Assembly: GCA_030789695.1 (NCBI GenBank)
Contig: CM061132.1
Location: 156,656,817-156,720,816, forward strand
Length of the DNA: 64,000 nt
Reading direction: 5' to 3'
Origin: Scilla litardierei
Taxonomy: Eukaryota; Streptophyta; Magnoliopsida; Asparagales; Asparagaceae
The notes beneath the pieces are model-generated. The model searched no databases. It had not been told where the DNA came from and saw nothing but the letters and a program-made list of their open reading frames with translations. The translations under genes and the position numbers were made by a program. Of the stretch, positions 33,285 through 46,200 are shown piece after piece. How positions within the stretch are numbered: the stretch's first letter is position 1; every line of letters starts with the position of its first letter.

Positions 33285-33700
33285 ATCTGATCATGGGTAT
33301 ATGGATACTTCTGGATCCCAAGTTTAAGAGTACTTGCCTCGTTAAAACCTTTGCCAAGGAAAACCCAGTGGGAAAAACCAATGGCTAAGGGAAAAGAGTA
33401 CAAGTCTCTGTAACTTCCCCTGATCGATGGATATCACTAGAGGTGGATACTTCTGGATCCTAAGTTAGGGATAACTGCCTCGTTAAAACCTTTAGCTATG
33501 GAAAACCCAGTGGGAAAAACCAATAGCCAAGGAAAAAGAGTACAGTTTCCGTAACTTCCCCTGATTAGTGGAAGTATTTAGGGGGTGGATACTTCTGGAT
33601 CCAGAGTCAATGGGGTTGCCTCGTTAAAACCTTTAGCTATGGAAAACCCGGTGGGAAAAACCAATAGCCAAGGGAAAAGAGTACAACACTACATTTGACT
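33285..33700. repeat. Three ~140-bp modules in the 3' UTR of element 1
   Basis: GGATACTTCTGGATCC followed by TGCCTCGTTAAAACCTTT and GGAAAACCCAGTGGGAAAAA repeats three times. Element 2 has two copies at 39950-40240 in the same place beside the 3' LTR. Confidence 0.85.
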
Positions 33701-34377
33701 CCCCCTGATCTGCACAAGCTGCAGGCTTGCAGATCTCCTAGGCAACTATACATCAATCTCTTACAGTGTTCCGATAATGAGTACAAAGTACAAGGCATCG
33801 CTCACCTATACAAGACATCGCTCATCTATACAAGTATCGCTCATCTATGGTAGCTACTGAATCTGAGGGATCTCTTCAGAGGAGGAGTGGTCTGCAGACT
33901 CGGTAGGTAGCATCACGTCTCTGACCCAGTCTTCACAGTGGCTGTGAGGTACTGTAGGACCTGGCTGTGCGTACTTATGATTTGCTTCTTGGATTGATGA
34001 GCCTCTCGGGATGGTGGGATTGATGTTGCCTTGGAAGCATGCTTTGCTGGTCTCCAGGAGGTGGTTGCTTCTTTGTTGCAGTCATCGCAATGATCCGTAA
34101 CCTGTATCTGCAAATACATTTAACATGTATGATCCTTGACCCTTGGAGATAGCGCAGAAGCTACATATCTCTGGTCCAGTGGTGCGCTGCAGGCGCTGCA
34201 CTGTATCTGGTTAAAGTGTTTACTGCCAGATAAAGGAGTGTACAAAAGACATTTGAGTAAGGCACTTCAGGACCTAGGATATCCTTCCCCTCTTCCAGCG
34301 AACGGAAGGGGTCTTAATGTGCATCCATACAACCAGTAGGTGTATTGGTGGAGTGCAATTTTCCATGTTTCTTCATC

Positions 34378-34690
34378 GACTGGATGATAATTTCATCTTC
34401 TGGATGGTAATTCATCTGCTGGATGATTATTCATCTTCGGGATGATTATTCATCTTCGGGATGATGGTTTCATCTTCGGGATGATTATTCATCTTCAGGA
34501 TGAAGGTGTCATCTTCAGGATGATAATTCATCTTCAGGATGGTGGTTTCATCTTCAGGGTGATAGTTCATCTTCAGGATGAAGGTGTCATCTTCAGGATG
34601 ATAATTCATCTTCAAGATGAAAGTTTCATCTTCAGGATGAAGGTTTCATCTTCAGGATGATAATTCATCTTCAGGATGATTATTCATAAG
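34378..34690. repeat. Minisatellite, TTCATCTTCAGGATGAT units
   Basis: About 14 copies of a 20-24-bp unit (ATTCATCTTCAGGATGAT, GTTTCATCTTCAGGATGA, early copies with TCGGG). It is open in several frames as an artefact. Absent from the matching place in element 2. Confidence 0.9.
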
Positions 34691-35884
34691 GGTATGTTGT
34701 CACATCATCCATAGCAACATAGCCTAAAATTATCTTTCCTAATCGCATGGGTTTCGCAATCATGACCAGGGAGCCTGATGCATCAGTTTGATTAATTTTG
34801 TAAGTGAGTTAAGCTCATCTTACATGGTTACTTCCTGGTTTCTGCGAAATAAACCTCTAAGGCTATAGCGTTTTGCTTATAGCATACGATTTTATTTATT
34901 TATACAATACTCGGTAGCCCACAGGTTTGATATCTTTTGATATCAGGACTTCAGGTCCAAACACTTCACATTTCATAAGTGAGTCCAGCTCAACTTATTA
35001 TTGCCTCGTTCCACATAATTTGGCCAAATTTCTGCGTTTGCTTCAGGAAACGGAGATTGTGAACGATATCAATGGCAAAATGAAATGTGAGTAATTGTCG
35101 ACAAGTGTGTTTTATCCAAATACCTCTCCGTGTACGTACATTATTCTATTTATTCCAGATTTATCTCTTCTGGAGGTTCTGGAAAGGGAGAGGATATGGA
35201 GATGAGCTCACTTTCCTGTGGTGGTATTGTTTTAGGGTCTCGTGGTATGTCCTCTCATCCATTGAGGATATCCACTTCTGCTACTGGTAGATTGCATCCA
35301 TAAAGTTGGTATGTCAATCCTAGCTGGATTTTTAGTAGCAGGGATGTGTGAATTTGACAATATTTATATTGTCGGTAGCTATGTCTGATAACTGTTTAAC
35401 AGTTTCATAAATGTGGATCTTCCGGATCTCATCACTATTCATGATAATCAGATCATAGGTATTAATGTTTTAAATGGTCCATAGTGGTGATATGGGGATG
35501 TAAACTCATCATGACTCCATCGATAAGATGTGCACTAAACGCTTCCCCCGTTAGGGGGTTCTCGGAAACTATTTATATGAGGTGATCAGGCTCATATAAA
35601 TAGTTTCTAAGGAGGCGTTCTGATGGTTTGCATGTTCCCACATGGTCACCTACAACTGGATTTCTAGTGGACAAGTAATCCGTTTAAATCATTTTAATGA
35701 TTTACGTATAACCCATTTCTGGGTGTGAACACAAGGCTTCAGGGTGTTCAATTTTCTTCCAGTTGTTAAATTGATTTTCCAGTGTTATCCCAAAAATCCG
35801 CAAATAGCTCGACTTCAATGAAGTTGAGCATAAAACTAGGGATATGAACCCGTCAAGGCTCCATCTATAAGATGTGCTCTAATG

Positions 35885-35912
35885 CCCCCCCCCCCCCCCC
35901 CCCCCCCCCCCC
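35885..35912. repeat. C homopolymer, 28 bases
   Basis: Uninterrupted C run inside element 1. Length is doubtful because such runs are error-prone. Confidence 0.85.
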
Positions 35913-38219
35913 GTTTGGGGATCTCGGAACATATTCATCTAGGAGGGTTAGTCCCGATGAATAAGTTCCACTGCGGCATTTTTGAGGGTGGTATGAGGGT
36001 AAGTAAAAGCCCAACCAATATCCTAGTAATGTAATATGTCCGTTGTGATTAATAATAATCTAGACTGCGGTTGGATAACAAGGTTTTGATTATGACCATT
36101 TTAAGAGGATATATAGATGAGTACTCTAAGGTACATCTTTAGCCATATGTAGGGAGTGTGTGAGTCCACTTTTATCCCTCAAATACTCTCAAGAGGCCTA
36201 AAGGTCTCATTCTTCTAATGATAGTATATCATTTTAAATTCATTTGAGGGAGTGAGGAGAGTCAATGTCCACGTGAATGGAGATGATCTCGTAATCATTT
36301 TTCCCTTTTGAATGGGATAATGAGAGTTTCACCCTTTTTGAAGAATCTTCGGGTTCGTCTGGTTAATGATGTCTTGCATCATCAATCCGGGGTGACATCG
36401 ATCCAAAGTTGGTCGATTCTGGACACTTCTGGTGTTCCAAATTAATTCCTCTGTTCGAATTTATGTGGGACTTTATAAGTTTCAGAGAGTACATGGCATC
36501 CTCATTTTAGGAGTATTCAGGATGATAAATCATTCACAGTAAAATAAAATGCGTAAAAGGCACATATATACTGCGAGAGAATACTACTAATAATTATGTT
36601 AGAGCAACAAGTTTCATAGTATGATGTGGGTTCTAGAAAGTATACGTCCACAATTGTGCTCATTTTAGACTCATATTATGACAACAGATCAAATTTATTT
36701 TCAAAGTTTATTTATCCTCGGGAAGTAGCGAATTATACATACTGTCAATTTGACTTTCGTCGTTTAGACTAGATATGTATATATTTTTATATGGCATACG
36801 TTAATGCCCATTAATTTTGCGAAAAGCATTATGGGTCTTGTCAGAGCTTCTGGTCTGATATTGGGTTGCCATTTCATACTCCATATCGAGGTACATCATA
36901 TCTTACCTTTCTCATTTTTATTCAAGACTTCCCCTGTTTTCAGTCTTCCTTATTGTCGTTTATAAGGAAGAATGATTATTGGTCTTACGAAGTAGACACA
37001 TACAAGGGAAATGAGTTAGTCTCTATTTTTCCACTTTCTAGTTTATGATTGACTTATAAAGGTCTATTTGAAAACTCAAGTATGGTCTTCAGGCCATTTT
37101 TATTGGGTCATTCAAGTATTGTGTGGATATAGGATCATACTCTAGGGGAAACAATTACGTGGGTACGAATTTTATAATTTCTCACTTATCTATTAAGCCA
37201 CGACTTCGGGCGTACGCTTAAAAAATAAGGTTAGATTCAAGAATCATACCTTGTAAAGTGAGATTACTCAAAGGAGTTTGGCGGTGTTATTACAACTGCT
37301 GGTGTCAATATCGGTTTATACAGACCGTGGATCTGAGAGATCTATTTACCGCGAAATGCGTATTTCTAAAAGAAATCGCATAAATGTTTTTCGTATAATC
37401 CCTCGTACTTGTTAATTTTTATTAGTGTGAAAGGGTGTTGACTTTTGATTTGATTTTGAACTTCAGGTTCATTTTGGTTTTGAACTCCAGGTTCATTTTG
37501 TCAACAAGGATATGATGTTGAAATTTGTTGAAAACATTATTGGTTTGTTGTCATAAAATATTGTCATGTCATGAGCACATCATACATATAATATAAATCC
37601 AGTAAACTAAAAAGTTGTGCTCAATTAACCAGAATGGAAACAATTATGATGTATACACATGCTATTTATATTCTGCAGGTATATAAATAATTTTATCTCA
37701 GACATATATCTATGCTACATGCATTAAAAATACATCAAAAAGATTTTAGCATGCTAAATAAAATGTTTATTACAGAACATTAAATATGCGACGGGCATAT
37801 AATTTTCTACGCATGCATTTATAGTGTTTAAGTGAAAATTCATGCTAGAGGCAACAAAAATATACATCACATCGTAGAAAAATGCGGCAGGCATTTAATA
37901 TCATAGCAGACGATTAACACAGACAATTGATCATCACAGGCATTTTATAATGGAAATGAAAATTTTTTGTTTAATAATTATTGGACCACTAGGCAACGTC
38001 ATACACCGTTAGGTTAGTTGACTAACGGCAGAGCGGTCGCAGGATCTTCCTAATTATTAAACGTAAATAATCAGATAATCCGAATAAAATGCGATGAATA
38101 AAAATTGTGTAATTTAACAGATTTTGACGAAAACGAAATCGTAATTAAATCTGAAAAAGATTTGAAAATCGAAAAAAATTTCGGGGTCAAACCCTAGTTA
38201 GGGTTTTTGGTCGCGCGGA

Positions 38220-39190
38220 TTGCCGCTTCAGGCGGCTAGGGTTTCCGGGCATGAGCGCGCACCGGGGGGCCCGGTACGAGCGGCTGCCGGGGGGTGGGGG
38301 CCCGCCGCGGCCGGCGGCGGGGCCCGCCGCTGCGGGCGGCGTGGGTGGGCCCGCCGCTGCGGGCGGCGGGGCCCGCCGCTGCGGGCGGCGTGGGTGGGCC
38401 CGCCGCTGCGGGCGGCGGGGTTGGGGGCCCGCCGCTGCGGGCGGCGGGGCCCGCCGCTGCCGGCGGCGGGGTTGGGGGCCCGCCGCTGCCGGCGGCGGGG
38501 CCGCCCGCCATCGCAGTGGCGGGTTGGCCCGCCGCTGCTGGCGGCGGGGCCGCCCTCCGCTCCTGGCGGCGGGGCCGCCCGCCGCTCCTGGCGGCGGGGC
38601 CGCCCGCCGCCGGCAGCGGCGGGTGGGTTGGCCCGCCGCTCCTGGCGGCGGGGCCGCCCGCCGCTGGAGCGGTGGGTTGGCCCGCCGTCGCAGCGGCGGG
38701 TTGGCCCGCCGCTCCTGGCGGCGGGGCCGCCCGCCGCTGGCAGCGGCGGGTTGGCCCGCCGCTCCTGGCGGCGGGGCCGCCCGCCGTCGCAGCGGCGGGT
38801 TGGCCCGCCGCTGCTGGCGGCGGGGCCGCCCGCCGCTGGCAGCGGCGGGCCAACCCGCCGCTCCAGGCGGCGGGGCCGCCCGCCGCGGGAGCGGCGGGTT
38901 GGCCCGCCGTCGCAGCGGCGGGTTGGCCCGCCGCTCCTGGCGGCGGGGCCGCCCGCCGTCGCAGCGGCGGGTTGGCCCGCCGCTGCTGGCGGCGGGGCCG
39001 CCCGCCGCTGGCAGCGGCGGGTTGGCCCGCCGCTCCTGGCGGCGGGGCCGCCCGCCGCTGCAGGCGGCGGGTTGGCCCGCCGCAGGGAGCGGCGGGGGCC
39101 GCCCGCCGTTCAGCGGCGGGGGTGGTTTTGCCGCCGCTTCGGGTGGCGGGCGAGGGTTTTTTCCGCCGCTTCGGGCGGCGGGCGAGGGTT
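38220..39190. repeat. GC-rich tandem repeat in 5' leader of element 1
   Basis: About 970 bp of CCCGCCGCTSCTGGCGGCGG / GCAGCGGCGGGTTGGCCCGC type units, 30-60 bp each, with many short inverted pairs. All frames are open for over 300 codons (Ala/Pro/Arg/Gly only), so the ORFs are by-products. It lies between the PBS (about 39571) and the conserved leader block at 38060. Confidence 0.9.
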
Positions 39191-41269
39191 TTGGCGCGAG
39201 ATCTAGGGGGGATTCGCGTTCCGGCGAGAAAATCCCCTAGGGTTTCATGGTTTTTGGGGATAAAAATCTAATTTTTAGTGGAAAAAATCTATTTTTAATC
39301 TCCAACAAAACGTTTTTATTGTAAAAATTTGATTTTTCATCAATAAAAACCTTGATTTTTATTAAACAATCGATCCAAGAATTTTGGATCTAGGCATATG
39401 CGCATATGAAATTTTAGATCTAGGGTTTTAGGGTTACCTCTAGATCCTACCCGCCGGATCTAGCGACGTTCGGTGAAGGAAGCCCGTTCGCGTCGCGTTC
39501 GTCCGTCGCGTCCGTCCGTCGCGTCCGTCCGTCGGCAGGGGTTCGGCTTAGCTTTGAGCGTGCTGATAACGTGTTGTAAACCATGGCGGCTACGGAACCC
39601 CGTAGCCCTGTATTTATAGTAATAGGGTTACATAATGGGTGGATACCCACTAACGGGTTGGGCCTCCAAGCCCGTTTATAACATCAATCAATTTGCTAAC
39701 ACTTCTTAGTTTTGTTCTTTTTCCAAAAACAAACACTATGTTATGAATCAACTACTGAGGGGAGAGCCCTCAAGTCTATATTTATAGCCAAAGGGGAGAA
39801 TACAAGTGGGTATGGGCCCAACCACTTAGGTTGGCCCAATAACTCATCAACCCAGTAAATACCCATTCACAACACTCCCCCTTATCCAGCCATGGTTGTG
39901 GACCCCGCTCATGAATACTTCAGGATTCTGAGCCTGTTTGGGTCTCACATGGGGTGGATACTTCAGGATCCTGAGTTGGTGAGATTTGCCTCGTTAAAAC
40001 CTTTGGCTATGGAAAACCCAGTGGGAAAAACCATAGTTAAGGAAAAAGAGTGCAAACGCTCTTTAACTCCCCCTGATTTGTACAAGTGACTCTGCTCATG
40101 AATACTTCTGGATTCTGAGCGTCACAGAGGGGTGGATACTTCGGGATCCAGAGTTGATTTGATTTGCCTCGTTAAAACCTTTGGCTATGGAAAACCCAGT
40201 GGGAAAAACCATAGCTAAGGGAAAAGAGTACAAATTCCCTCAACTCCCCCTGATCTGTAAAAGCTCTTAGGCTTTCAGATCTCTTAGGCTTATCTCATCA
40301 CTCCTATTTACAATATTCCGAAAATGTACACAAATTACAAATTTTGTCACCATCAAGCAGCTGCTGAATCCAGGGACTCTGAGGAGGTTGCTAAGTTTTG
40401 TCGCCTCTGATGTGGTCTTCAGACTATATGGTTAGCTCCACAGAACCAGCCTCTATCCCAGTCGTCACTGGGATGTGATGTACCACCAGGCGCCCTCAAA
40501 TACACCATTGGTGTGATTCTGGAATGGTGAGGATCTCGGAATGATAGGATGATGTTGCCTTCATAAGTTGCTTTGCAGATCTGCAGGGGATGGCCATCCC
40601 ACTGTGGGTACCCGTTCTGTGATTTCTCAGCATAGGGACTGGACCTGAAACCTGCATTTGCATAAACATTGGAGGATGCTACTACATTTTGTAAGTCCGA
40701 ATATTTCGACCCTTGGAGTAAGCGCAGAAGGCTTAACTCAGGTCTAATGGCCCTTTTTAGGTGCCAACTATCTCTGGCTAATGAGTTTACTGCAATTGTT
40801 ATACCGGGACAGATGCAGTTAGCCAGGAGTGCATGATTGCACTAAGATAAGGGACTTTAGGACCAGTTATATCCTCCCCCTCTTCCAGCGATCGGAAGGG
40901 TTCTTTTTGTTCATCCAGTAAGTGTACCACCGTAGGTGTACTTTGGATGACAATGGTCCTGTTAATATCTCCAACGCACTTCTGGGCGTTTGTAACAGGA
41001 TTCTATGAGCCATGACTTTATATTTGCCTAGGTCTTTTTTATTTCATGTTTAAAAGTCAGGCTAGTACATTTATTTCGGTTTTCTCTTCAGGAGATCCGA
41101 TGAGATGTTAGTTGTCTACAACTAAGATCTCTAATCCTGTTCTTTGCATAGATGCAAAAACAACCTTCAGTAGGAATCATTGACTTCTCAAGTGATTCTC
41201 TTGGTTGTACATTTATTTGTTATACTTATATTTCTTCATTTGAATAGACGTCCCGAAGTCTATTCAGGC

Positions 41270-43130
41270 ATTTTAAGGAAATGTGGAAATTATCTTTACA
41301 AGATATCCACGAAGGTATGCCGTCACAACATCCAATAACAGCATATCCAAAATTTTCCTTCGCCAAATCGTAAGGTATCCGCTTTTGATAACTTAGGGAG
41401 ACTGATGCATCATTTATGAGACATGCTCATTTGAATTTGTTCGATCCCTAGTTTCAGCGAAATTTTCCTTGGGCTATAGGTTGTACCGTATAGCATACGA
41501 TTTTGTATCTATTTTTCTTATGTTTGCAATACTTTGTTTTATCCACAGGTTTGACACCTTTTGGTGTCTGGACTTCAGGTCCGAACATTTCTCGTTTCAT
41601 AAGTGAGTCCAGCTCATCTTCTATTGCCACGTTCCACATTTTGGCCAATCTCTACGTTTTCCTTCTAGCAACGGAGTGTGGAACGATAATTTACAAACAT
41701 CATCGCCATTGCGATGTATATGGCAATATAATACGTGAATATATTGTCGACAATTTATGTTCTATCTGTCCAACACCTCCCCAGTACGTACAACATTTAC
41801 TTAATTTCACTTTTTCCCGGCAATTCCTCTGCAGTGGATTCCGGGAAGGGTGATGGTGTGGACAGGAGCTCATTGTCCTGTGGTAGTATTGTCTTAAGGT
41901 CTCCAGGAGTTTCTGTCCTTGGAGCCTGGTGGTCTGCCTCTTTTCTGTTGAGGATCAGCCACTTCTGCTGCTGGTGGATTGCATCCATTCTCGGGGATGT
42001 CAATCCTAGCTGGAGTTTTTGCAGCAGGGATGTGTGATCTGACAATCTTCTGGTTGTCAATAAATGATTCCGGTAATTGGTGAACAGTGTTCTGTGTGTG
42101 GAAGATCTTCTGGATCTCATCTACACATTGTATTGTTACCGGATCATAGTGGGTCAAGCTGTTTGTATCCCACGTTATAATTTTCTTCGCGCCAGATTTT
42201 CCAGTATCTGGGCCTATTTTTGGGAAAACTCGTCTCATCGAGATCACAGTCTTCAAGATGTGCCTTAAATGCGTCCCCCGTTTGGGGTTCTAGGTATCTT
42301 ATAAGTGAGGGTGAGTCAAACCCTGCATGGATACCTAGGCGACGCTGAGTACCGATTTGGTCCTCTTTGGTGGTGCAATGGGGATTTAAGACTGCGCGAC
42401 CGAAGATTCTCAGATGAGAAATGTTCGGTGGCATTCCATATGCAAGTTGCATTGGAGACTCTGACCTCCAGAGGGTCTTATTTTCATTTACGATGCAGCA
42501 TGCAGAGTTTGCATGTCCCCATGCATCCATAGGCAATCGGGATTTAATGGACGTTCAGTCCATTGGAGTCTACTTTTCAGTGACTCTGCCGACCCATTTT
42601 GGGTATGAACATGCGGCACTTGTATGTTCATTTTCAATTCCCGTTGATTGGCAATACTCTTGAAAAGACTGGGAGGTATATTTCCCAACATTAACCAGAC
42701 TTATTTACAACATTTTATTGTCTGGGAAATGTGCCCGCAACATTTTTATTCTTGTGCCAATAGCTTTGGAAAAGCTAAGTTGCGGGTCTTGTAGTAGACA
42801 TACGTATGAATATTCTGAGGATGCATTTATTAGTACAATGAAGTACCAAAATAGCCCACTAGGGGTGGTGGATTTTATCCACATCTGTCTCCTTGTATTC
42901 TTTTTTGAGGAAGCGTGGAGATTCTTTTTCAACTTATTGTGGAGATGGCCTTGCAATTAGTCTTCCCTTATAGTAAGGGATGCGAGGGAATTTTCCCTTC
43001 TGAAGAATCTTCTGGTTCTTCAAGTCATACCCATAGGATAAGATGCTGTGCATCACAAATCCAGGGTGGCCAAGTCCAACATGCCAGAGTGAAAACTTGG
43101 CTGATGTAGGGCACTTCAGGTGCTCCGTTT
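41270..43130 (-). pseudogene. Copia pol remnant of element 2 (integrase to start of RT)
   Basis: Minus-strand fragments appear in order. gag_pre-integrase LWHVGLGHPGFVMHSIL is near 43000-43090. The integrase core VPHVHTQNGSAESL is near 42590-42640, then ISHLRIFG, GTQRRLGIHAGFDSPSLIRY and YLEPQTGD (42240-42420). The IPAAKTPARIDIP and KRGRPPGSKD linker is near 41920-42030. RT start ELDSLMKREMFGPEVQTPKG is near 41560-41630 and LLLDVVTAYLRGYL near 41290-41340. Frames change several times and the RT core with its YVDD box, and RNase H, are not found. Not functional. Confidence 0.85.
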
Positions 43131-43736
43131 AATTCTGCTTCCTTTCTCCGAATCTTCGTATGATAGAGGCCTATAAGGCTCTCAAAACGTTCAAGTGTGG
43201 ATTTTACTCCTTTTTCTTGAGACGTTGCATACGGTAATTTTTCTTTTACATTTGCTGTTTCCAAATGGGATCCGTTGAAACGGATGTCCTTGAAACTTAG
43301 AAAGTTTCTTTTTGGAATTCGGAGGGATTAGTGCATCCATTATTTTTGTGTCGTTTGGGGGCAACTGTGTTGCATTCCCTGGATCTTCAATATAGCCCTG
43401 ATATTGGGCTTTGTATTGATAGAAATCGTACGTGTTTATTGTCTACTAAGCATTTATGAGAGCAGTTTCAAAAGATGAAACGTATCGGCACATGCATATT
43501 TAGATAAACATTTTCATTTATTGTCTACTAAAATTTTTCAATCAAAACAGATTGCGTAATACAAAAAGCTCTCATAACAATTTGCTAAGATAAAAGTAAA
43601 AGGCTAGTTAAGCATGCCATTATTTTCGAAGTCGTCAGCTGAAAAACTTAACTGGAGCATCAGATGTCATCAGGTTTGTTTCAGCTTTATTTTTCTTGTT
43701 CTCTTTATACAAATCCTGGAGAAGATGCGGAGTTCG

Positions 43737-44562
43737 GCACAGTCTGGACCAGTGGCCTTTCATGCCACAATTTTGGCACTGGTCTTCCCATTCCCTCTTG
43801 GGTGGGGGGATATCATTTCTATTTTTTTTGTGCCTCGTGAACTTCCGCTTACTTTCATTATTTCGCTGCTGCTGTACATGACCCTTGACATTTTTCTGTT
43901 GACCCCCCTTTTGTGGTCTTTCTTTTCTTTTATTATCTCACTTCTTTTTGAAGGAAGAGGAATAGTGAGCTTCTGGTGGGGGGCAGTGCCGGAGAGCGTA
44001 TATTGTGAGTGGAGAGAAGAAGCTCTCTGTTTTGCTCGGCCATGAGTAAACATGACAGCAGCTCGGAATACTTGGTGAACTTGCGTTCACGGTATTGCTG
44101 CATGAGTATCGCATCTTTTTCATGGAAGGACGTATACGTCTTTTCCAGCATGCGATTTTCTGAGACTTTTTCACCACACAACTTCAGGCGTGCGGTGGTG
44201 CTAAAAAGTGCTGAGTTGTACTCAGCAATGGACTTAAAGTCCTGTAGTCTCATGTTCTCCCACTCATATCGTGCCCTTGGGAGTATAACATCTTTCTGAT
44301 GTTTATACCTGTCCTCAAGGGCAGTCCATAGCTCAAATGGATCTTCGACCGTAAGGTATTCAGCCTTTAAGGTCTTGTCCACATGGCGGCGAATATAGGT
44401 GATGGCTTGCGCCTTCTCTATATTGCTAACATTTTCTTTTTCAGTCACAGCAGCGATGAGGGACTTTGCCCGCAGGTGAAACTTTACATCTAGCTTCCAG
44501 CTTAGATAGTTTCTCTCTGATGCTTCCAGTACTTCGAAATTAACGCTTGCAATATTAGCCAT
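43737..44562 (-). pseudogene. Copia gag of element 2, frameshifted before its zinc knuckle
   Basis: The ATG at 44562 opens 209 codons with FEVLEASERNYLSWKLDVKF and DRYKHQKDVILPRARYEW, typical of the UBN2-type Copia gag that packages the element RNA. The frame ends at 43933. The zinc knuckle CQNCGMKGHWSRLC (CX2CX4HX4C) lies at 43737-43778 in another minus-strand frame. A single base shift near 43930-43950, by AAAAAGAAG, would connect them. Gag is thus the best preserved protein of the element, but it is still cut off from nucleic-acid binding. Confidence 0.85.
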
Positions 44563-45512
44563 TTATCTAGTAGAGCACAATTATGCATGAATTAATAATT
44601 AATTCAGAGAAAACATTTTCATGTGGAGGCAATATTTAACGAAAAGCTAAATGTGTGGATCGGCCAGTCCCACAAGAAAGAGTCCAAAAAAGTCCACAGT
44701 CCAAATTATACAAATTTGCAGCTTAAAGAAAATGAAAATACAACTTTGGAAACCCCGTGGGTCCCATATGATATCTCCATCTTCAAGCGTGGCCTCCGTC
44801 TTCGTGGAAGTTGGTCTTCTTTCTTTGACATTTACATAAATTCCTCACTACAATTTCTCTCAAAAATAAAAGAAAAGTGCGGGAAATAAACTGTGGGACT
44901 AAACGGCCGATCCAAAAACCACATTTAGCAATTCATGCAGAAATATTGTGCTCATCAACATTTTCATCAGACATTTTCATCACAGGCATCACAGGCATTT
45001 AATATTCGCAGAGATGGATAGATAATTTAAACACTTAATAATTATTGGACCACTGGGCAACGTCATACACCGTTAGGTTACTAACGGCAGAGCGGTCGCA
45101 GGATCTTTCTAATTATTAAGTTTTAAATACAATGCACAACCACGCATATAATATCCAACAGAATATACCAGAGATGCAAAGCATGTAAATATGATTTTTG
45201 CAGAAAAAAAAAATCATTACAATGCAAAGGTTGTAAATTGAATGGGTTTAATCAATTAAATTGATTAAGAGCCCAAAATAAACATTTTCTTTGTCAGAGG
45301 AAAAAGTTTTCCTCATCATCCCAAAAGCCCCCTCCAAGAATCCCCAAAAAGTCCTCGCCTGCCCGGTATTTGTCCCGTAATTTACCGTGATTTTTCACGA
45401 ATATTTTGCCCTTAAATCCCCATTTTAAATTAATTTTTAGGCTAATAAATTGCCTTTTGAGGCAAATTTATAGCCCTTTGCCTCCCCCTTTTTTTTTTCA
45501 GATAAAACAACA

Positions 45513-45735
45513 TGCGGGTCTGAAGCCCGCAGTCGACCTGTGGGCTTCGGGCCCATAGGCTTTTTTTTTTCCTTTCTCTTCTTTCCTTTTTTTTTTTGAA
45601 ATCTGTGGGCCTGAAGCCCACAGATCTGCTGTGGGCTTCAGGCCCACAGATCTGGAATTTTTTTTTTTTTTTTTTTGAATTCTGTGGGCCTGAAGCCCAC
45701 AGATCTGCTGTGGGCTTCAGGCCCACAGATCTGGA
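45513..45735. repeat. Repeated perfect palindromes TGTGGGCYTSAAGCCCACA
   Basis: Two ~80-bp units each hold TGTGGGCCTGAAGCCCACA, AGATCTGC and TGTGGGCTTCAGGCCCACA, followed by poly-T. A third, diverged copy is at 45513-45560. They sit between gag and the GC-rich leader repeat of element 2. Confidence 0.85.
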
Positions 45736-45779
45736 AATTTTAATTTTAATTTTAATTTTTTTTTTTTTTTGTTTCTAGG

Positions 45780-46200
45780 GTTTCTGGGGGGGGCGGGCGC
45801 CGCCGCCGCCCCCTGCGGGTGGGGGCGCGGCCGGCGCCGCCGCCGCCCCCTGCGGGGGGGCGGCGGGGGCCGCCCCCCCGCAGGGGGGCGCGGCCGCGGA
45901 GGCCGCCCCCCCTGCAGGGGGGGAGCGGCCAAGGCCGCCCCCCTGCAGGGGGGCGCGGCCTCGGGGGCCGCCGCCCCCTGCAGGAGGGGCGGCGGGGGGC
46001 CGCCCCCCCTGCAGGGGGAGGCGGCCTCGGGGGCCGCCGCCCCCTGCAGGGGCGGCGGCAGGGGCCGCCCCCCCTGCAGGGGGAGGCGGCCAAGGGGGCC
46101 GCCCCCCCTGCAGGGGGAGGCGGACATGGGGGCCGCCGCCCCCTGCAGGGGCGGCGGCGGGGGCCGCCCCCCCTGCAGGGGGAGGCGGCCATGGTGGTGG
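45780..46200. repeat. GC-rich tandem repeat in 5' leader of element 2
   Basis: About ten units of the CCGCCCCCCCTGCAGGGGGAGG type (30-60 bp), with PstI palindromes CTGCAG at the centre of each. The unit differs from element 1 but the position, between PBS and gag, is the same. Confidence 0.9.

Larger units (their letters stand above)
33113..39683 (-). mobile_element. Full-length Copia-type element 1, 112-bp LTRs, TSD TCAAT
   Basis: The LTRs are 33113-33224 and 39572-39683, TGTTGTAAACC...TTTATAACA. They are identical at all 112 bases by eye and flanked by TCAAT (33108-33112, 39684-39688). On the minus strand the 5' LTR is followed by CGTTATCAGCACG, a PBS-like site shared with element 2, and the 3' LTR is preceded by the polypurine ATAAGGGGAAG. 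The interior is 6.3 kb but nearly non-coding. Stretches near 34.9-35.6 kb parallel the integrase/RT parts of element 2 with heavy decay, and no gag start is found. A ~90-bp leader block at 37970-38060 matches 45031-45120. Confidence 0.88.

Noticed and set aside
38220..39271. Three overlapping ORFs of 325-329 codons on the plus strand and one of 205 on the minus
   Set aside because: All are made of Ala/Gly/Pro/Arg and arise because the GC-rich minisatellite has almost no stop codons in any frame.
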